From Owenia fusiformis (Eukaryota; Annelida; Polychaeta; Sabellida; Oweniidae): a stretch of 64,000 bases of DNA. This document shows, one piece after another, positions 12,197 through 24,462 of the stretch (positions within the stretch are counted from its first letter, which is position 1; each line of letters opens with the position of its first letter). The translations under genes were made by a program, and so were the position numbers. The stretch is taken from assembly GCA_903813345.2 (NCBI GenBank), contig CAIIXF020000008.1:14308822-14372821 (forward strand), written 5' to 3'. The notes beneath the pieces are model-generated. The model made no database searches. It saw only the letters and a list, made by a program, of their open reading frames with translations, and had not been told where the DNA came from.

Positions 12197-12388
12197 CTGT
12201 GTGTGTCATATTGTGAACTTTCAGCGAGGCCTCAGTTTCATACACCCTCATACACAAGTCACAGCTAAACATGCTATGGACAGACTTCTTGTGCTCAAAT
12301 GCTTCCTGGCGAGTCTTAAACTTCAGATTGTCACATTTCTTGCACACAAAAGAGGTTTTGTAACCTTTAGCTGCTTTACTTGATTTAC
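12197..12388 (-). CDS. Constant two-zinc-finger exon of BTB-ZF gene
   Basis: Fourth constant exon, 192 nt. The acceptor (tttggtttcag) is above 12388 and the donor (GTACAG) begins at 12196. It encodes a lysine-rich start and two C2H2 fingers (F-V-C-K-K-C and F-S-C-D-L-C, each with a His pair), ending N-M-T-H-T plus the first base of a Gly codon. This phase-1 end fits all three downstream cassettes, restoring H-T-G-[L/E/D]-N-P-Y. If the intron were retained, translation would stop within about 30 residues, giving a short form with only these two fingers. Confidence 0.85.
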
Positions 12389-12699
12389 CTGAAACCAAAA
12401 TAACTTTTTTCATATGTGTTCAAGATGGGATTCTTTCTTATACACATTCCGATTTCGGTCTGATTCCCGATTCAATATGCGATTCTGAATAAGCAACTTA
12501 CATGTACTTCAATTATATTTCCCAGAAAGAGTTGTACTCATTCAATAAATCAATTTGTTACTCACTTTCAAAAGCTATGTTAATTCAGTTTAAAAAGAAG
12601 TTGAGTGCCCTTATGTTCCATACAGGGTATATGTATTGACTGGGAATTGGAATTCTTCCTTCAGTGTCTCTCTTGAACTTTGATCAAAATATATCTTAC

Positions 12700-12867
12700 C
12701 AGATGTTTTAGGAGGTTTACGACCTTGTTTTGGCCTGTAAGCTGCATCAGTTGGATCCTCTTCACTAACAGGCTCTTCTTCATAGTTTGCCTCCTCATTA
12801 TCACTTGCATCTGCATTCCAATCATCATCCATGTCATCAACTACATCTGTCTCCTCTGCACCAGCAT
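12700..12867 (-). CDS. Constant acidic exon of BTB-ZF gene
   Basis: A 168-nt exon with acceptor aatattttatag and donor GTAAGA, joined in phase 1 at both ends. It encodes 56 residues. The first two-thirds are dominated by Asp and Glu (D-D-M-D-D-D-W-N, E-E-E-P-V-S-E-E-D) and the last third is basic (K-Q-G-R-K-P-P-K-T-S). No domain is recognised. It is probably a flexible linker between the AT-hook region and the fingers. Confidence 0.75.
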
Positions 12868-13121
12868 CTATAAAATATTGAACATCTGTTATGATTGGGT
12901 TGCTATTATCAATTATATGTTATAAGAAGGCAACCAGTTTATAATACAAAAGAGTAGCATCATTTATGTTAGCAACACACATATCACAAATATTCAATAA
13001 TTCAAGCAGGGAGGCAGTTTCCCATTTTTTTAAAAGGCACGTTCTTTTTGATTATGTGCAGAGCACAACAGTTAATTAAAGGTTTGGAGACTTTACATGG
13101 TCAGCACAGGAGTTAACTCAC

Positions 13122-14628
13122 CTTCTTCAATATAAGAATCCTCAACATTAGAAGGTGCCTCCAACATTTTAACATTAACTGGGGCTGTTTCAAAATTTGT
13201 TTCAAGATCATTAGATTCAGGTTCTTTTTCCTCAGTTTTGATTTTCTTTTTTCGTCCTCGTTTTTTACCAGGAGGTCGTTTCGTTTCAGTGTTAACAGCG
13301 TTCATTTTCTCGACCTGAACTTTTTGCGGTCTGCCACGTTTCCTTTTATTACCCTTTCCAGATAAGCCTGATGTTCCCATGATTCCGACTGGGGCGTTCG
13401 TAATTTTTTGATTTTCAATCTGTGTCTGTGGCTCTGTGTCTTCCAAAGGATAAGACTCGTCATTGTCATTATTTTCCTCATTGTCATTAACATATTCAAC
13501 ATTTTCTTTTTTAATACTAATTTGTTCATTTTCTTTTTTGATCTTTTTCAAGGCTTCACCAATACTGAAGATTAAGTCTGGCATTATCAAGGCATTCGCT
13601 AAACGCTTTAATACCGTTACTTCTGATAGAGTTGTTGTGACTTTAATGCCATATATGAAATCAAGAGCAGTGTTCAATAATTGTTCATTTATCTCAAGCT
13701 CTTGTATGACAGTGAGGTCAATATGAACTGTTGACCTCTCATTAGGTATGAATATGTTATCCATGCATTTCTGCATTGCAAACCCACTGTATTCACAAAC
13801 AAGGGCCTTATGAGCAAATACCTCCTGCCCTCCTTTCAGTAAAAATATCAAATCTGTGAATAACTGAGAAGTCCTTAGGTTGGCAAGCTTTCCTTTCAAT
13901 GCAACATTCTGTAAAATAAGAGTACTGGCATTGGGTGGCACAGAGGTTAAAGTAATATTATCTTTCTCCATTAGTGGTTGGTGTTCATGGTCTGAGTCAA
14001 TAAGAGTTGCTTCACTATCTTCTGCAGCCTCATTATTGTCATGATTAGAAGGTTCTCCTTTGACATCACAGTTATCATTATTTTGCATATTAGTATCAGT
14101 TTCCATATTAGACAAATCAAGCTTGATATCTATATCTGGAGGATTGTTATAGATTTGGGGTTCATCAGTATTTGCACTCAGACTGTCAGATTTGATATTT
14201 GCTGCTACTGATTGATAGGTGGCACTAGCTGTACTCTGTGTCAGTGATGAGTTCAAGATTGGATTAATACTTGTAGGTAAGGGGTAACGGTGAACAGCAT
14301 TCACACCTATCATTGATCCATTAGAGTTACTGTTTTGTGTAGAAGTGGGGCTAATCCCTGGAAACAGAATTTGCCCATATGGATTTCTGCTTACAGTCTC
14401 AGATAACGATGAGAAACTGGACCCTGGGTATGACAACGCAGCAGAGTATGGATTATTTAACTGAGCATCAGCAGCTTGTAACTTATCAGAATGAAATGGT
14501 TGTTTATCTGCCATTGTAATTTGTACCACACTTTGGGACTGCAGAACTGGGACTTCAGGTATACTACAGGTTTGTAAATTGTTTGTTATTTCGTCAGCAA
14601 TAGCATTGTGACTTCTGTATGTAGATCT
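13122..14628 (-). CDS. BTB/AT-hook exon of BTB-ZF gene (5' constant part)
   Basis: This large exon has its donor GTGAGT just below 13122 and an acceptor (atttattttcag) just above 14628. The first good ATG is at 14514 (M-A-D-K-Q). The frame stays open up to the acceptor, so an upstream exon could add N-terminal residues. Order: Asn/Ser-rich low-complexity region (about 1-200); BTB/POZ domain (about 205-330, with L-F-T-D-L-I-F, V-F-A-H-K-A-L-V and L-D-F-I-Y-G); acidic stretch; two AT-hook-like motifs (K-R-G-R-P-Q-K and K-K-R-G-R-K-K-K, about 385-415). BTB domains mediate dimerisation and corepressor contact; here it is internal rather than N-terminal. With exons 12700-12867 and 12197-12388 it makes a 584-residue constant region. 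Likely a nuclear transcription regulator; orthology not assigned. Confidence 0.85.
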
Positions 14629-17600
14629 GAAAATAAATGTAAACAGCTAAGTAAAATTCAACAATTTCTTGGGATCCTTATCTATTGAATTTCAAAATGA
14701 CATTCTTCAAGATCGAATTCAAGGGTTTGTTTAATACCGGGGCTTACACTCGAAGTATAAGTATAAGTTGTCAATTGTTATTTTTGTAACTGAAATTCCC
14801 TACAAAATTTCCCTGCTTATCATCCTATTTCCCGATTTTGAGAGAATATGTTTTGAGAAACAAAGGTCAGTGAATCAAATTGTAAAAGGTAGTCCCAAAT
14901 TGCTACAGAAGTTGATTTTGAACTGTGAAGTGCAGACAATGCCAGACATGACTTGACAAAACCACCAAAAAGTCTAGTAACTTCTACATTTCCTCCTAGT
15001 CCAACAACGTTAGACCTAGTCTGGGGTCTCATTTCTTATCTGACATGTCTTATGACCCTGAATAGGTCTAACCTCCATGAGCATTCTCCCTATTTCGTGG
15101 AAAATAAATAGCTCCGCTTGTTTAAATCCTGATTACATGATGAATAAATAACTATATACTTTGCGTGTATACACGCTCCATATAAATCAATCAAAGATAC
15201 ATATTATCCTCCAAATTGATCTTATTATCCCCAGTAACCATGTGATAACAATTATTAATTTATTGGACAACAATTTCGTTTCGCTTCTAGTTTAATTATA
15301 GCGGAGATGAACAGACACAATGTGTGACATTTCATTTTAGAAATTGCTAAGTTTAGTCTCATTTTACTAGTATAAATGAACATTTAATGCAATATTGTAT
15401 AATGCACTCATAGACTCATAGACTCATAGGCCAACATGAAGGTCTCATAGATTTAACATTTGTCTAGTAATAGAATAAGTGCTATTTCATCCTTCATCAA
15501 AATTGTGTAATAGACTTATACACGATAGACGAAAAGATGGTCATTAACATAAATATCTCCCACAATGCATCACTTCAAGTGGGACAAATTTTCATTGGTC
15601 CGTTGATTAAACCAAATTCTCCCAACCTTAAAACCATGTTTTTGCGTATGGTCGGGATGATAAAGGTCATACTAATTTCAAGTTACAACCCTCACAATTG
15701 ATATAAGTCAAACATATATAAACGTGACATCAAACCTGCGTTATAAACACGAGAACTTGCTTCTTTTTCATATCGAGTCATATAGTCTCAGCTTCCGGGA
15801 ACTAAGTCGGTGACTTCACCGTAGAACATTTCATGATTATCTTCAGTTTCGAAAAATATTCGTGGAAACACTTTGCAGATTGCCATCAGGACCTATATTT
15901 TTATCGATTGTGCAAATATCAGTGAAGAGGAATGTCAAATAATGCTGAAATGATGTATTCAAAATCGGACTCAGTATATTTCAATGGGGAAAAAACCCGG
16001 ATGTAAAAAAATCTGTTCCCGGAATTGGAGCTCTTCAACAGGGGAGGTGAGAATATTGTTGTTATTCTGAACTATCGCGTACACCTCTATTGAAATGGAT
16101 TTCATGTATTTCACTAATAGAAGCTATCTGCACTAAAATCGTTTTATTTATTTGCTGGAGAATTCCAGGAAGTCGTCTAAAAGTGTTACTCTTTATCGTA
16201 TGATCTTTAAAATGAAGCCCTCTGATTGGTCAGTTCTTTTGCTGTACCAAACTGTATTGCTACTGAGATTGTCCCCGTTGATCATCTCTGTCGCAATACA
16301 GAAAATATTGGTACGGAGGGGACAATCTCGGTAGCAATACAGAGGATCACACGATAAAAACGTTATTGAATGATTTCAGGAGTGCAAGCTAATCCCTTCC
16401 CCCAGGAACACCATCGATTGACCTAAGTTTCCTATTAGAATTCCTAAATGGATGGTGTTCACTATGATTCTGGGAGCAATCCTCTTTGTTTTCAACCATT
16501 ATAAGCTGTGGACGTTGATCAACAGATGTGACAGTCACAAACTATAGGTTAAGAAGATCCCCGGGAAAGTCGTACACTTTTCGTTGTGTGTAAGCTGAGC
16601 AAAAATTGAGAAATGACAAAGATCAGAATTTCATTGATAAACAGTGGGGTCAGCGGCTTGCATCTATACTTACCTACACGATCAGTGTGGTATTTGGCTG
16701 TTTATGTGATTTAGAAACATAGCTCTGTTCGTTGAAAATGCCATAATAGCCCAGAAATGCATGTAATAGCTGTCAGGATTCTGATCCTTTGCCCCCGATA
16801 ATGGCGTCGTGAAAATACTATTGTAGTTCAAGGATTGTTGTTCAAAATTTTCTCTCTATATGATGTTGCATTATCCTGTATGATAAACATTTTAAATGTT
16901 TAATCAAAGAAAATATATTTTACTACAATTTTGTAGTTTTTTCTCCATTTCTTCAATGTTGGAACACAGTAAGGACAACATTGGCATTGAGTTTAAGTAC
17001 TAGTTTTTTCCTGACTTTATTTTAGAACCTAGTCTGGGGACAGTTTCAAAGGAAAAATACCAAAAATTGGGCCAATATTGTGAAATTTTAAGGCCCATTT
17101 TCTTCATAATTAGGCCCAAAATTAAAAAATAATGCCCAAAAGCCCGATAATGCCCAAATAGGCAACTATTTATTTTGATGTATATGGTGCCCAGTGCACT
17201 GACTACTGAGCCTACTGGTATACAGGGGCGATGTCAATGTCAATGAAGTTGCCTGGCAGTTGTGTAATGTCACCAGTGTATCTTACATAGACTGATGGAC
17301 TTACATTGGAGGTACATGAGCCAACCGGTAAGTATTTTGATATCAGTTCTCCCCGTGATGAATACTATCATTCTATGATCCCCGGGGGTTTCACTCCAAT
17401 ATACCTCTTAATACCTATGTACCGCGGCGAAAGACCCCCTTTTTGAGCATTTTCTCCACGTCAATTTCCTCTCAATATTGAAGGTGTCCATGTATACTGT
17501 CTCTTAGATTTATAAAAGGGAGTAAATTTCCTGAAATATTGGCATATTAATACAAAAGCCACTTTTGGGGTGATTTGTCCCAGACCTCTCCAGCTGATTT

Positions 17601-18182
17601 GACGAATTAATTACCATTTTTTGTAGAAAAACTGATTTTTTTACTTAAAAAGGCTCTCTCTTCGACAAATTTTCCATGTGTTTTTCCTCTCAGATTGGCC
17701 AGGTTCCATGGTTTATGCCCTAGGCCAAAATTGCCCGTGCTGCAAAAACCTACCCAAACTAGCCCAAATTATTTAGAGTGAATTAAACTTGAAACTGTCC
17801 CCGGATTGCCGGAAATGCTTATGTGGTTTGTCACATGCTTTATTCAGTCCGTATACTTCTTGCAATGGAGTTTTGCAATCTTCACAAAATTTCACACGTT
17901 TTGATCTTTATTTTCTCTTCTAACAAGTGTCTCTTCACCTAACTAGGGCAAGTACCTTACAATTATGGCTAGCCAAATGGGAACCTCCCTTTAAGGATTT
18001 CCGGACGCAGTGTACACACTTTTTACGGAAAGGGAGGTGACCGATTTATCTCGAAAAAGTTTCAACCGGAAGTGCAATCTCAGGGCAGACTATTATTGTG
18101 CAGTATTTAATAACACACTATTTATACAAAAAACATACATAGCACACATAAGCTATCATTACACGAGCAACAACTTTGTAAA
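14629..18182. other. Intergenic and upstream region between BTB-ZF gene and EIF1AD
   Basis: This region probably holds the 5' exon(s) and promoter of the BTB gene and the promoter of EIF1AD, but I could not fix a start site for either. An inverted repeat at 16251-16342 (ctgtattgctactgagattg and its complement) can form a near-perfect hairpin. A TIR-bounded repeat lies at 17036-17803. No convincing coding exon was seen on either strand. Confidence 0.5.
17036..17803. mobile_element. TIR-bounded repeat element
   Basis: The ends ggggacagtttcaa (17036) and ttgaaactgtcccc (17788-17803) are inverted copies. Flanking arms rich in ggcccaaa/gcccaaatt motifs are also partly inverted. The middle (about 17190-17340) is related to the repeat at 47989-48570. 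That middle starts gtgcccagtgcact and includes a gagccaacc-type stretch. No target duplication could be defined and no protein is encoded. Confidence 0.45.
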
Positions 18183-21100
18183 ATGTCAAAGGCGACTAAA
18201 CGAAAACATGTAGAGAAGGAGGTCTTGGACGATTATGTTCTTCCTGAAGGAGACCTAGAAGTAGTAAAGGTATGGGTGCTGCATTCACTATCATTTCTTG
18301 TATCTGACTCACAGGAACTTGTAGTACTTTATATGAGATGCTTATGTCAAACAAATATCCAAATTTAAAAAATCAACAAATGCTAAAGCCTTCTACAAGG
18401 CTAAAAGTTCCTGGGATCTGATTTGAAGCACTTAGACTGCAGTCATAGACGACTGTAAACTAAACCTGATTTCCCGGCCTGACTTTGTTGGTAGAACTTG
18501 AAATATAAGAGTTACCTGAAGATTAGGAGTCTTACTTACCCTCTAGAGGTTAGAACACACATTTCAATGAAACCAAATCAGCTTTGTTATGTTCATGATG
18601 AAGCATAAGCACAGTACTTGATTGAAATTTGTGTAGATGCTTTTTGGAGTTTTCCATTTTCTCATGTTTACTTCCGAGTAGATGTTACCCCTTATCCCAT
18701 GCCAGGACTATGGTCCTGCGAATGTCTTATTCTTTTGCCTGTACGATTACAACATGGGAGAATTTTCTACGCTTCTTACACTTAAGATACCTATTTCAAT
18801 AGATTTCTTTGTATTTTAGCATTCTTTTCGTGTAGTTGAATCCACAATTGTCTGGGTTTATCGGCAGAACAAAGAAATTTTCGTTTTTGATCGCAATATT
18901 TGCGTGTAATATTTAACTTATTTCAACATCAAATTCCTCCATTTATTGGTGCTTCCGGGACACTTCCGGGTTAGTCAAACGGGGAATCCCCTTTTAAATC
19001 CAACCGCCATCTTGGAAAGTGATGGAATATCTCTCGATGAAAAAGAAAGATGTCCCCGTTCTGCCTATATACCCAGACAATTGTGGATTCAACTACACAA
19101 AAAGAATGCTAGAATACCCAGGAATCTATTGAAGTAGGTATCTTAAGTGTAAGGGGCGTAGATAATTCTCCCAAGTTGTAATCGTACAGGCAAAAGATTG
19201 CGCTCGATGCAGGACTATAGTCCTGGCACGGGATAAGTTGCCCCTATCATGAAATAATATATTGACCTTGAACTTTAATTTTGTGACATATCATCCAGCC
19301 ATGCCTGGTGTTAAAATAGTAAGAAAGAATGCTTTGCAGTCGTTTGCAGGCGAGTTTAGAACAGGGCAGAGGAGGATGGCCTGTTCTAAAATAGAAGAAA
19401 CTGCATGATCTACAGTTGAACTATTGGTTTGAATTAAATGCTGCGCAGAAAGTATGAATGGGTCATCTGCTGTATTAGTCTATTAATACAATAGGACCTG
19501 TTTGTGATGCTTTATAATTTAAATTTTGTAAATTACAAACATTCAATTTCACAAATGCTTGGTAATTTATTGTATTGAAACTTCCGGAACTTACAAGGAA
19601 ATCATTCATTTTCACGGTCCATATTTTACCTTTTGGATATTGTGCTAAATGCTCTATGGTTGACTCAATAAAGGTGATAGGGTTTCATTGAAATGTGTGT
19701 TCTAACCTCTAGAGGGTAAGTAAGACTCCCTAATCTTTAGGTAACTCTTATATTTCAATTTCTACTGACAAGTCAGGCCAGGAAATCGGGTATACATATA
19801 TTAGTAATTTGATATGGAAGTTCTATAGCTGTCACATTTACAATGAAAATTACATTTAGCATGCTAATATCTAGAAAATTCACGATTCTCGTTATTTCAT
19901 CATGAAAAGATGGATACATGGCTATGTTGCATTTTAACACTACAGTATTTACGTCTTATTATTTTAGGTCACTGCTCCTCGGGGAAATAACCTCCATCAA
20001 ATAGAAACAGCAGCTGGAGAGAATTATCTTGTCAGTATGCCTACTAAATTCCGCAAAAATGTCTGGATAAAAAGAGGTCAGTACCACAATTAGATTCCAT
20101 GATAAACTCTTTCCTTTAAAACTTCTTACACTCACTTTTCATTCCTACTAGATGTCAGTATCTCCGCCATTCCCCACTTTCAATGCAGTGATACACCACT
20201 GCCCCAGAAAATTACTTTGCACTTGGGGGCAACCATTTGAGGAAGATTAATTATGACATTTAGAATCCAACATTCCAACATTTAGAATTAATTTATCTTG
20301 AAAAAAATCTTGATGTGTTTAATTGTTAAAGGTAGCATCTGGCTAGCCAGATTAATATGATTACATATATATTTACTAACTCAATCTACGGTACGACTGA
20401 TTTAAAATGGATAAACACCAGTGAAACACCATGAACTTACCATATTTCAAGCTAATTAGATGTTCACTTCTTTGTTTTTTAAAAAAAAAGGTCTTCATCA
20501 CTAGGTCACTTGATCAAACAGAAAAAATGGTGGCGTAAAAGCAAAGGAATGAAAAGTAATAGATCTATTTCTTGTATATTCGACGCCTGAACACTGAGCA
20601 ATTCTCGCCGTCCCATGGGCTACACTGGCGGATCCAGGGGAGGCCCATGGGGCCCGCCTTTCACCCTCGGGTGGGTCTAGAAAAAAATTATAGGGTCCCA
20701 AAAATTTTGTAGGGCCTAAAAAATGGGCCTTTTTGGGTCAGTTATGCTCAAAAAGTGAATACAACAGTCAATAAAATAAATAACTTGAAAAGGGAGATAT
20801 TTTAATTTAATTTTGATTATTTAAAACAAACGTGCATGGTCTATCAAGTCATAATAATGCGAAAAATATAAAACGGCACATTTGGAAAAAGATCCGTCCA
20901 GAAAGTCGAGGGTGAGACTTCCTAAATAGAAACCACGTAACCTATGTTTCATTCAAAACTTTTAACAAATGATCAAGATAAGTCTCTTGATTGATTAGAA
21001 TGATTAATGATGAATATGTTCGGTGATGAGATGTTAGAGCAACTGCCTTTAAGTAATAGGGCAAAAGAAAAAGATCAATTAAACAGAATTTGAGACTGAC

Positions 21101-22067
21101 ACCTTCAATATTAAACACCATACTGAAATATCATTGAGGCATTATTTAGAGCCAAATCTTCATATTAACATATAAAAGTAAATGACGTCCAATCACCTGT
21201 GCTTTTGATTGTTGTGTTGCTTATCTTATCCATCATTAGGGATTATCTGTTATGTTTTAATGTCTTTGCAGGTGATTTTGTCCTTGTTGAGCCTATTCAG
21301 GAAGGTGACAAGGTTAAAGCAGAAATTAGGAACATTCTCTATAAAGACCAAATAAAGTACATAAAGGAACAGAGCATGTGGTAAGGCATCCTAATGATCT
21401 GACTCATCATTATATTCTGATGTTATTTCATTATTTTAAATTGATGCAAAACAATTTCTTGTCTCTACTTGTTTTGCTGTCAGACTAAACTTCTTTTCTC
21501 ACATACATGAATATTTGCTTAAAATTTTTAGTAAATTAAGTACATGTTTGTAATTTATTGACTAAATGTTCAGTTGTCTCATGTTAAATAAATTGAAAAT
21601 GTAGTATTTATCTCATTAGCAAAAGGGATTCCATATTGTGTCACTTCTGTAAATCATGAATTTAAAATAAATGTGCAAAAAATCAAAGCCATGAATTATC
21701 ATTAAAATTGTTTTGCCCAACTAGCTGGTAACATTTTGATAATATCATTTTATGTTCCTTGTTTTTCAGGCCAGTGGAATTTGATGATGCAAAAAAGAAG
21801 ACAAATGGTGCCATGATTCCCGACGACATGCTGCCACCTAGTGACAGTGATGACTCTGAATATGAGGAAGACCTAATTGTTAACACAAACCGTGTTCAAA
21901 TAGATTATTACAGTTCAGAGGATTCAAGTGATGAGGAATTATCAGAGAGTGAAAATAAAGAAAATGTTGACATGTGTGATGGACTTAACAATTGTGGGAA
22001 TACAAGGGTACTTGGGAAAACTAATGAAACTGTTTCCAACTCCAAGGAAGAAGTGCAAGATAGATAA
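18183..22067 (+). CDS. EIF1AD, eIF1A-like domain protein
   Basis: Four exons in consistent phase: 18183-18269, 19968-20076, 21272-21380 and 21770-22067 (200 aa). The start [10 protein letters not shown] nearly equals the vertebrate EIF1AD N-terminus. Exons 2-3 form the S1-like OB fold of the eIF1A family ([19 protein letters not shown], then E-G-D-K-V-K-A-E-I). Exon 4 is acidic and holds the family motif L-I-V-N-T-N-R. EIF1AD is a conserved nuclear RNA-binding protein whose human form is reported in late 40S maturation. The length matches the family (about 165-200). Intron 1 holds a long inverted repeat (18475-19790). Intron 2 holds a transposon-like fragment near 20610-20750 (ctggcggatccagg start). 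A plus-strand AATAAA lies near 22262. Confidence 0.95.
18475..19790. mobile_element. Long inverted-repeat (foldback) element in EIF1AD intron 1
   Basis: The outer arms 18475-18578 and 19683-19790 are inverted copies sharing, for example, accctctagaggttagaaca. A second inverted pair lies inside (18684-18808 versus 19121-19249, with gtacgattacaac and caggactat-type cores), and a third closer to the centre (about 18830-18860 versus 19068-19113). Most of the 1.3 kb could fold back with a short central loop. A diverged relative of one arm lies near 27270-27380. No ORF of substance, and no target duplication identified. Confidence 0.65.
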
Positions 22068-22943
22068 AGGATTAGGGAATGATGCATATGGAAGAAACAT
22101 ATGTGAATTTATGTAACCCAAGGATGTACATATACTTCACAAATGCCTTGCTTTTTAATACATTCTTCACAAATATATGGGATGAATACTAAGTAAAGCA
22201 TGTTAATATAATTCCAGGTATTTTATTTATCAAGTTTTCTATGAGAAAAAACTTTCATGAAAAATAAATTATATGTCAATTGAGCATCTTTCATATTGAA
22301 ATATTATTAAGATATGTAGGTGTTCATCATATATTTGTTCAAGAATAGTTATACCTTTGTTAAATTGATTAATGTGTTTGACACTAAATAAGTACAATTT
22401 CAGACACTGAGAAAATATTATTATCACCCATACATAGGACTCATCAAGCATTTTGTAAAAAGTAGTATAGTGTATGCCAATTGATTACTATAAATTGCTT
22501 TAATTTGGCTGATGGGCAAATTATGAATTTTGACCACTATTTGATTGGGCAGATTTTCTTAATAGTAAAATGCGGATATTGGAGGGCTAGTTAGTACAAA
22601 GATTTTTTTTTTTTTTAAATTGGCAGAGACTTAATTGGCAGTTTCATCAATCCGCAAATTAAAATGGCCATCATATAAAAGCAATTTACAGTAAGCCTAT
22701 ACTGTACTATTAATTATTCCCCTCAGAGATCATCTGGACTAATTGTATATCAAGCTCACCATTGAAGTAGAGCTTTATACAATGAGGTATATATTTTGTC
22801 CAGTTGACCAAATGGGATGGGAACAATAAAATATTACATGAGGCCATTACAAATTAATGTTTCGAAGATATGAATGATAAGGAAGATATAAAACTACATG
22901 TATGCAGAATCATTGTAACTCAAAGAAATATTTTGATTATAAA

Positions 22944-23330
22944 TTGAATTTTATTACATAAGATTGTTTAGTTTCTTTTTAATTTGTTATTTTTGCATCT
23001 AGTAAATATTATCACAGCAAAATTCAAGTTTCAGATTCTTTAAATAACCCCGTCAGGTGGTGCGTTAAATACGGTACATGGGTTTCTAAACCCCCTTGCA
23101 TTAAAGCCATATTTCTCTAAACACCCCTGTCCATTAACTAGCCTCAGACCAATTTCTTGTGCTGTTGTTTGGGGATATGATGCTCTTCGTTGTTTAGGGA
23201 CATTGGGTATAGGGGGTAGCCTAATTCCATTTGAGCGGGGTGGGGGTGGCGATGGTGATGGAGTCACATCTCTGGACTCTGTTCCCACTTCTAGGATTCT
23301 GTTCATCTGAAACGTGAGATTTTTTTTCAT
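22944..23330 (-). CDS. Unrecognised small protein, terminal exon
   Basis: A minus-strand frame runs to a stop at 23040 and encodes 88 residues from the ATG at 23306 (M-N-R-I-L-E-V-G). That ATG sits exactly after an acceptor-like tract (ctcacgtttcag), so an untranslated or coding upstream exon is likely. The protein has a proline run (S-P-S-P-P-P-P-R) and R-L-P-P-I-P-N-V-P. A conserved-looking C-terminal half follows (L-R-L-V-N-G-Q-G, Y-G-F-N-A-R-G-F-R-N-P, ending P-P-D-G-V-I). A minus-strand AATAAA lies about 90 bases downstream (near 22949). I do not recognise the family. The style recalls small axonemal or testis proteins, but that is only an impression. It may share the promoter region near 24330 with BRMS1L. 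Confidence 0.5.
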
Positions 23331-24327
23331 TACAGAAAAATCAGTGTCATTGAGTTGGCAGTGATATAACTTCAGTGTTCAACTATGTGAACAAACAGAG
23401 AAGATGTTGGTCTGACCTTTGTGCTAAAATAATTATTTTGCCTCAACCCTCGAAAAAATAAAAGGCTAGTCATAATTGCTACCCTTTGAATAGAGCAATT
23501 TTGCCATCCAAGATTTGTTTATAAAGTCCTGCAGGATGTTTGAACAAAATGCAGTTATAGAACGCAGTATTGGGTTTTTCAGAGGCTCCTCATTGAGATG
23601 GACTCTGCAGAAGGCAAAAAATTATTTATCGGGCATCTCAAATAGTACTTTTTTAAACAGATAATTTCAAATAGCATGATTACTGAGCATTTTGATATTT
23701 CAGCGCATTGGTTATGTAAGACATGTTTTAATAGCTATTTACCCCCTCCCCCCTCTTCTGACTCACTTGTCTATATTCCTTTGTCAGAAATCCCCATTTT
23801 TCTGGCCATTTTCTAGTTTGAGATTGCAGCTCTCTGCGAATGTGGTCCTTCCTTCAAATTATTTATAGTTTATAGAATATGTCTAGAATATTCTTCATAG
23901 AAGTACATAATATGAAAGAGGAGTCTGTACTGTATTGGAAGAAAAAGAATACATGTAGGCCTATGTCTATTCATGAGTTCAAAGTGCTCTTCCACATTTT
24001 ATTTATTATTTGTGCAGTTTTAGAATTATGAACGTATAGAGATGCACCCAGTGATTGAAATATTCATTTATGTGATGGTAATTGCTGTTGGTCATTGCAT
24101 TTCCATGGCATTCCCAAGAATATATTTGCCCTTGCAAAAAGATTTCCTAGAAATAATATAATGTTATCTCACCATATTTCATCGTTGTGAACAAAATGCA
24201 AATGTTTCACCATTTTCTCGTATTATCAGTGTTTGTTGTCATTGACTCATTGCATATCAACAAATATGTTGTATTGCCTTAGAAACACATTGGCAATGTT
24301 GACACTCATCGAGGGCTTTCCCACTAA

Positions 24328-24386
24328 TGACGTCATATTGGGAAACCTCTGTGGAATCTCCGGAATTTCCATTTTCTGCGCATGCG
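24328..24386. promoter_or_regulatory. CRE and NRF1-like sites upstream of BRMS1L
   Basis: A perfect palindromic CRE, TGACGTCA, lies at 24328-24335. An NRF1-type TGCGCATGCG lies at 24377-24386, 77 bases before the BRMS1L start codon. Both motifs are typical of TATA-less housekeeping promoters, and their position suggests the core promoter of BRMS1L, possibly bidirectional with the minus-strand gene ending at 23040. Seen as motifs only. Confidence 0.55.
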
Positions 24387-24462
24387 TATTGATAATGCTA
24401 TATGTCTGTTCGTCGGATTTTTCAAAATCGAAATTTTAGTTTTCTCCACTCTTCGGTTTATT

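Noticed and set aside
10696-12413. Minus-strand repetitive frames (F-I-H-S-W-S type)
   Set aside because: They are translations of the 20-bp satellite. The only real coding part is the exon at 12197-12388.
16152-16334. Small plus-strand ORF near the 16251-16342 hairpin
   Set aside because: It overlaps the inverted repeat and shows no homology or splice support.
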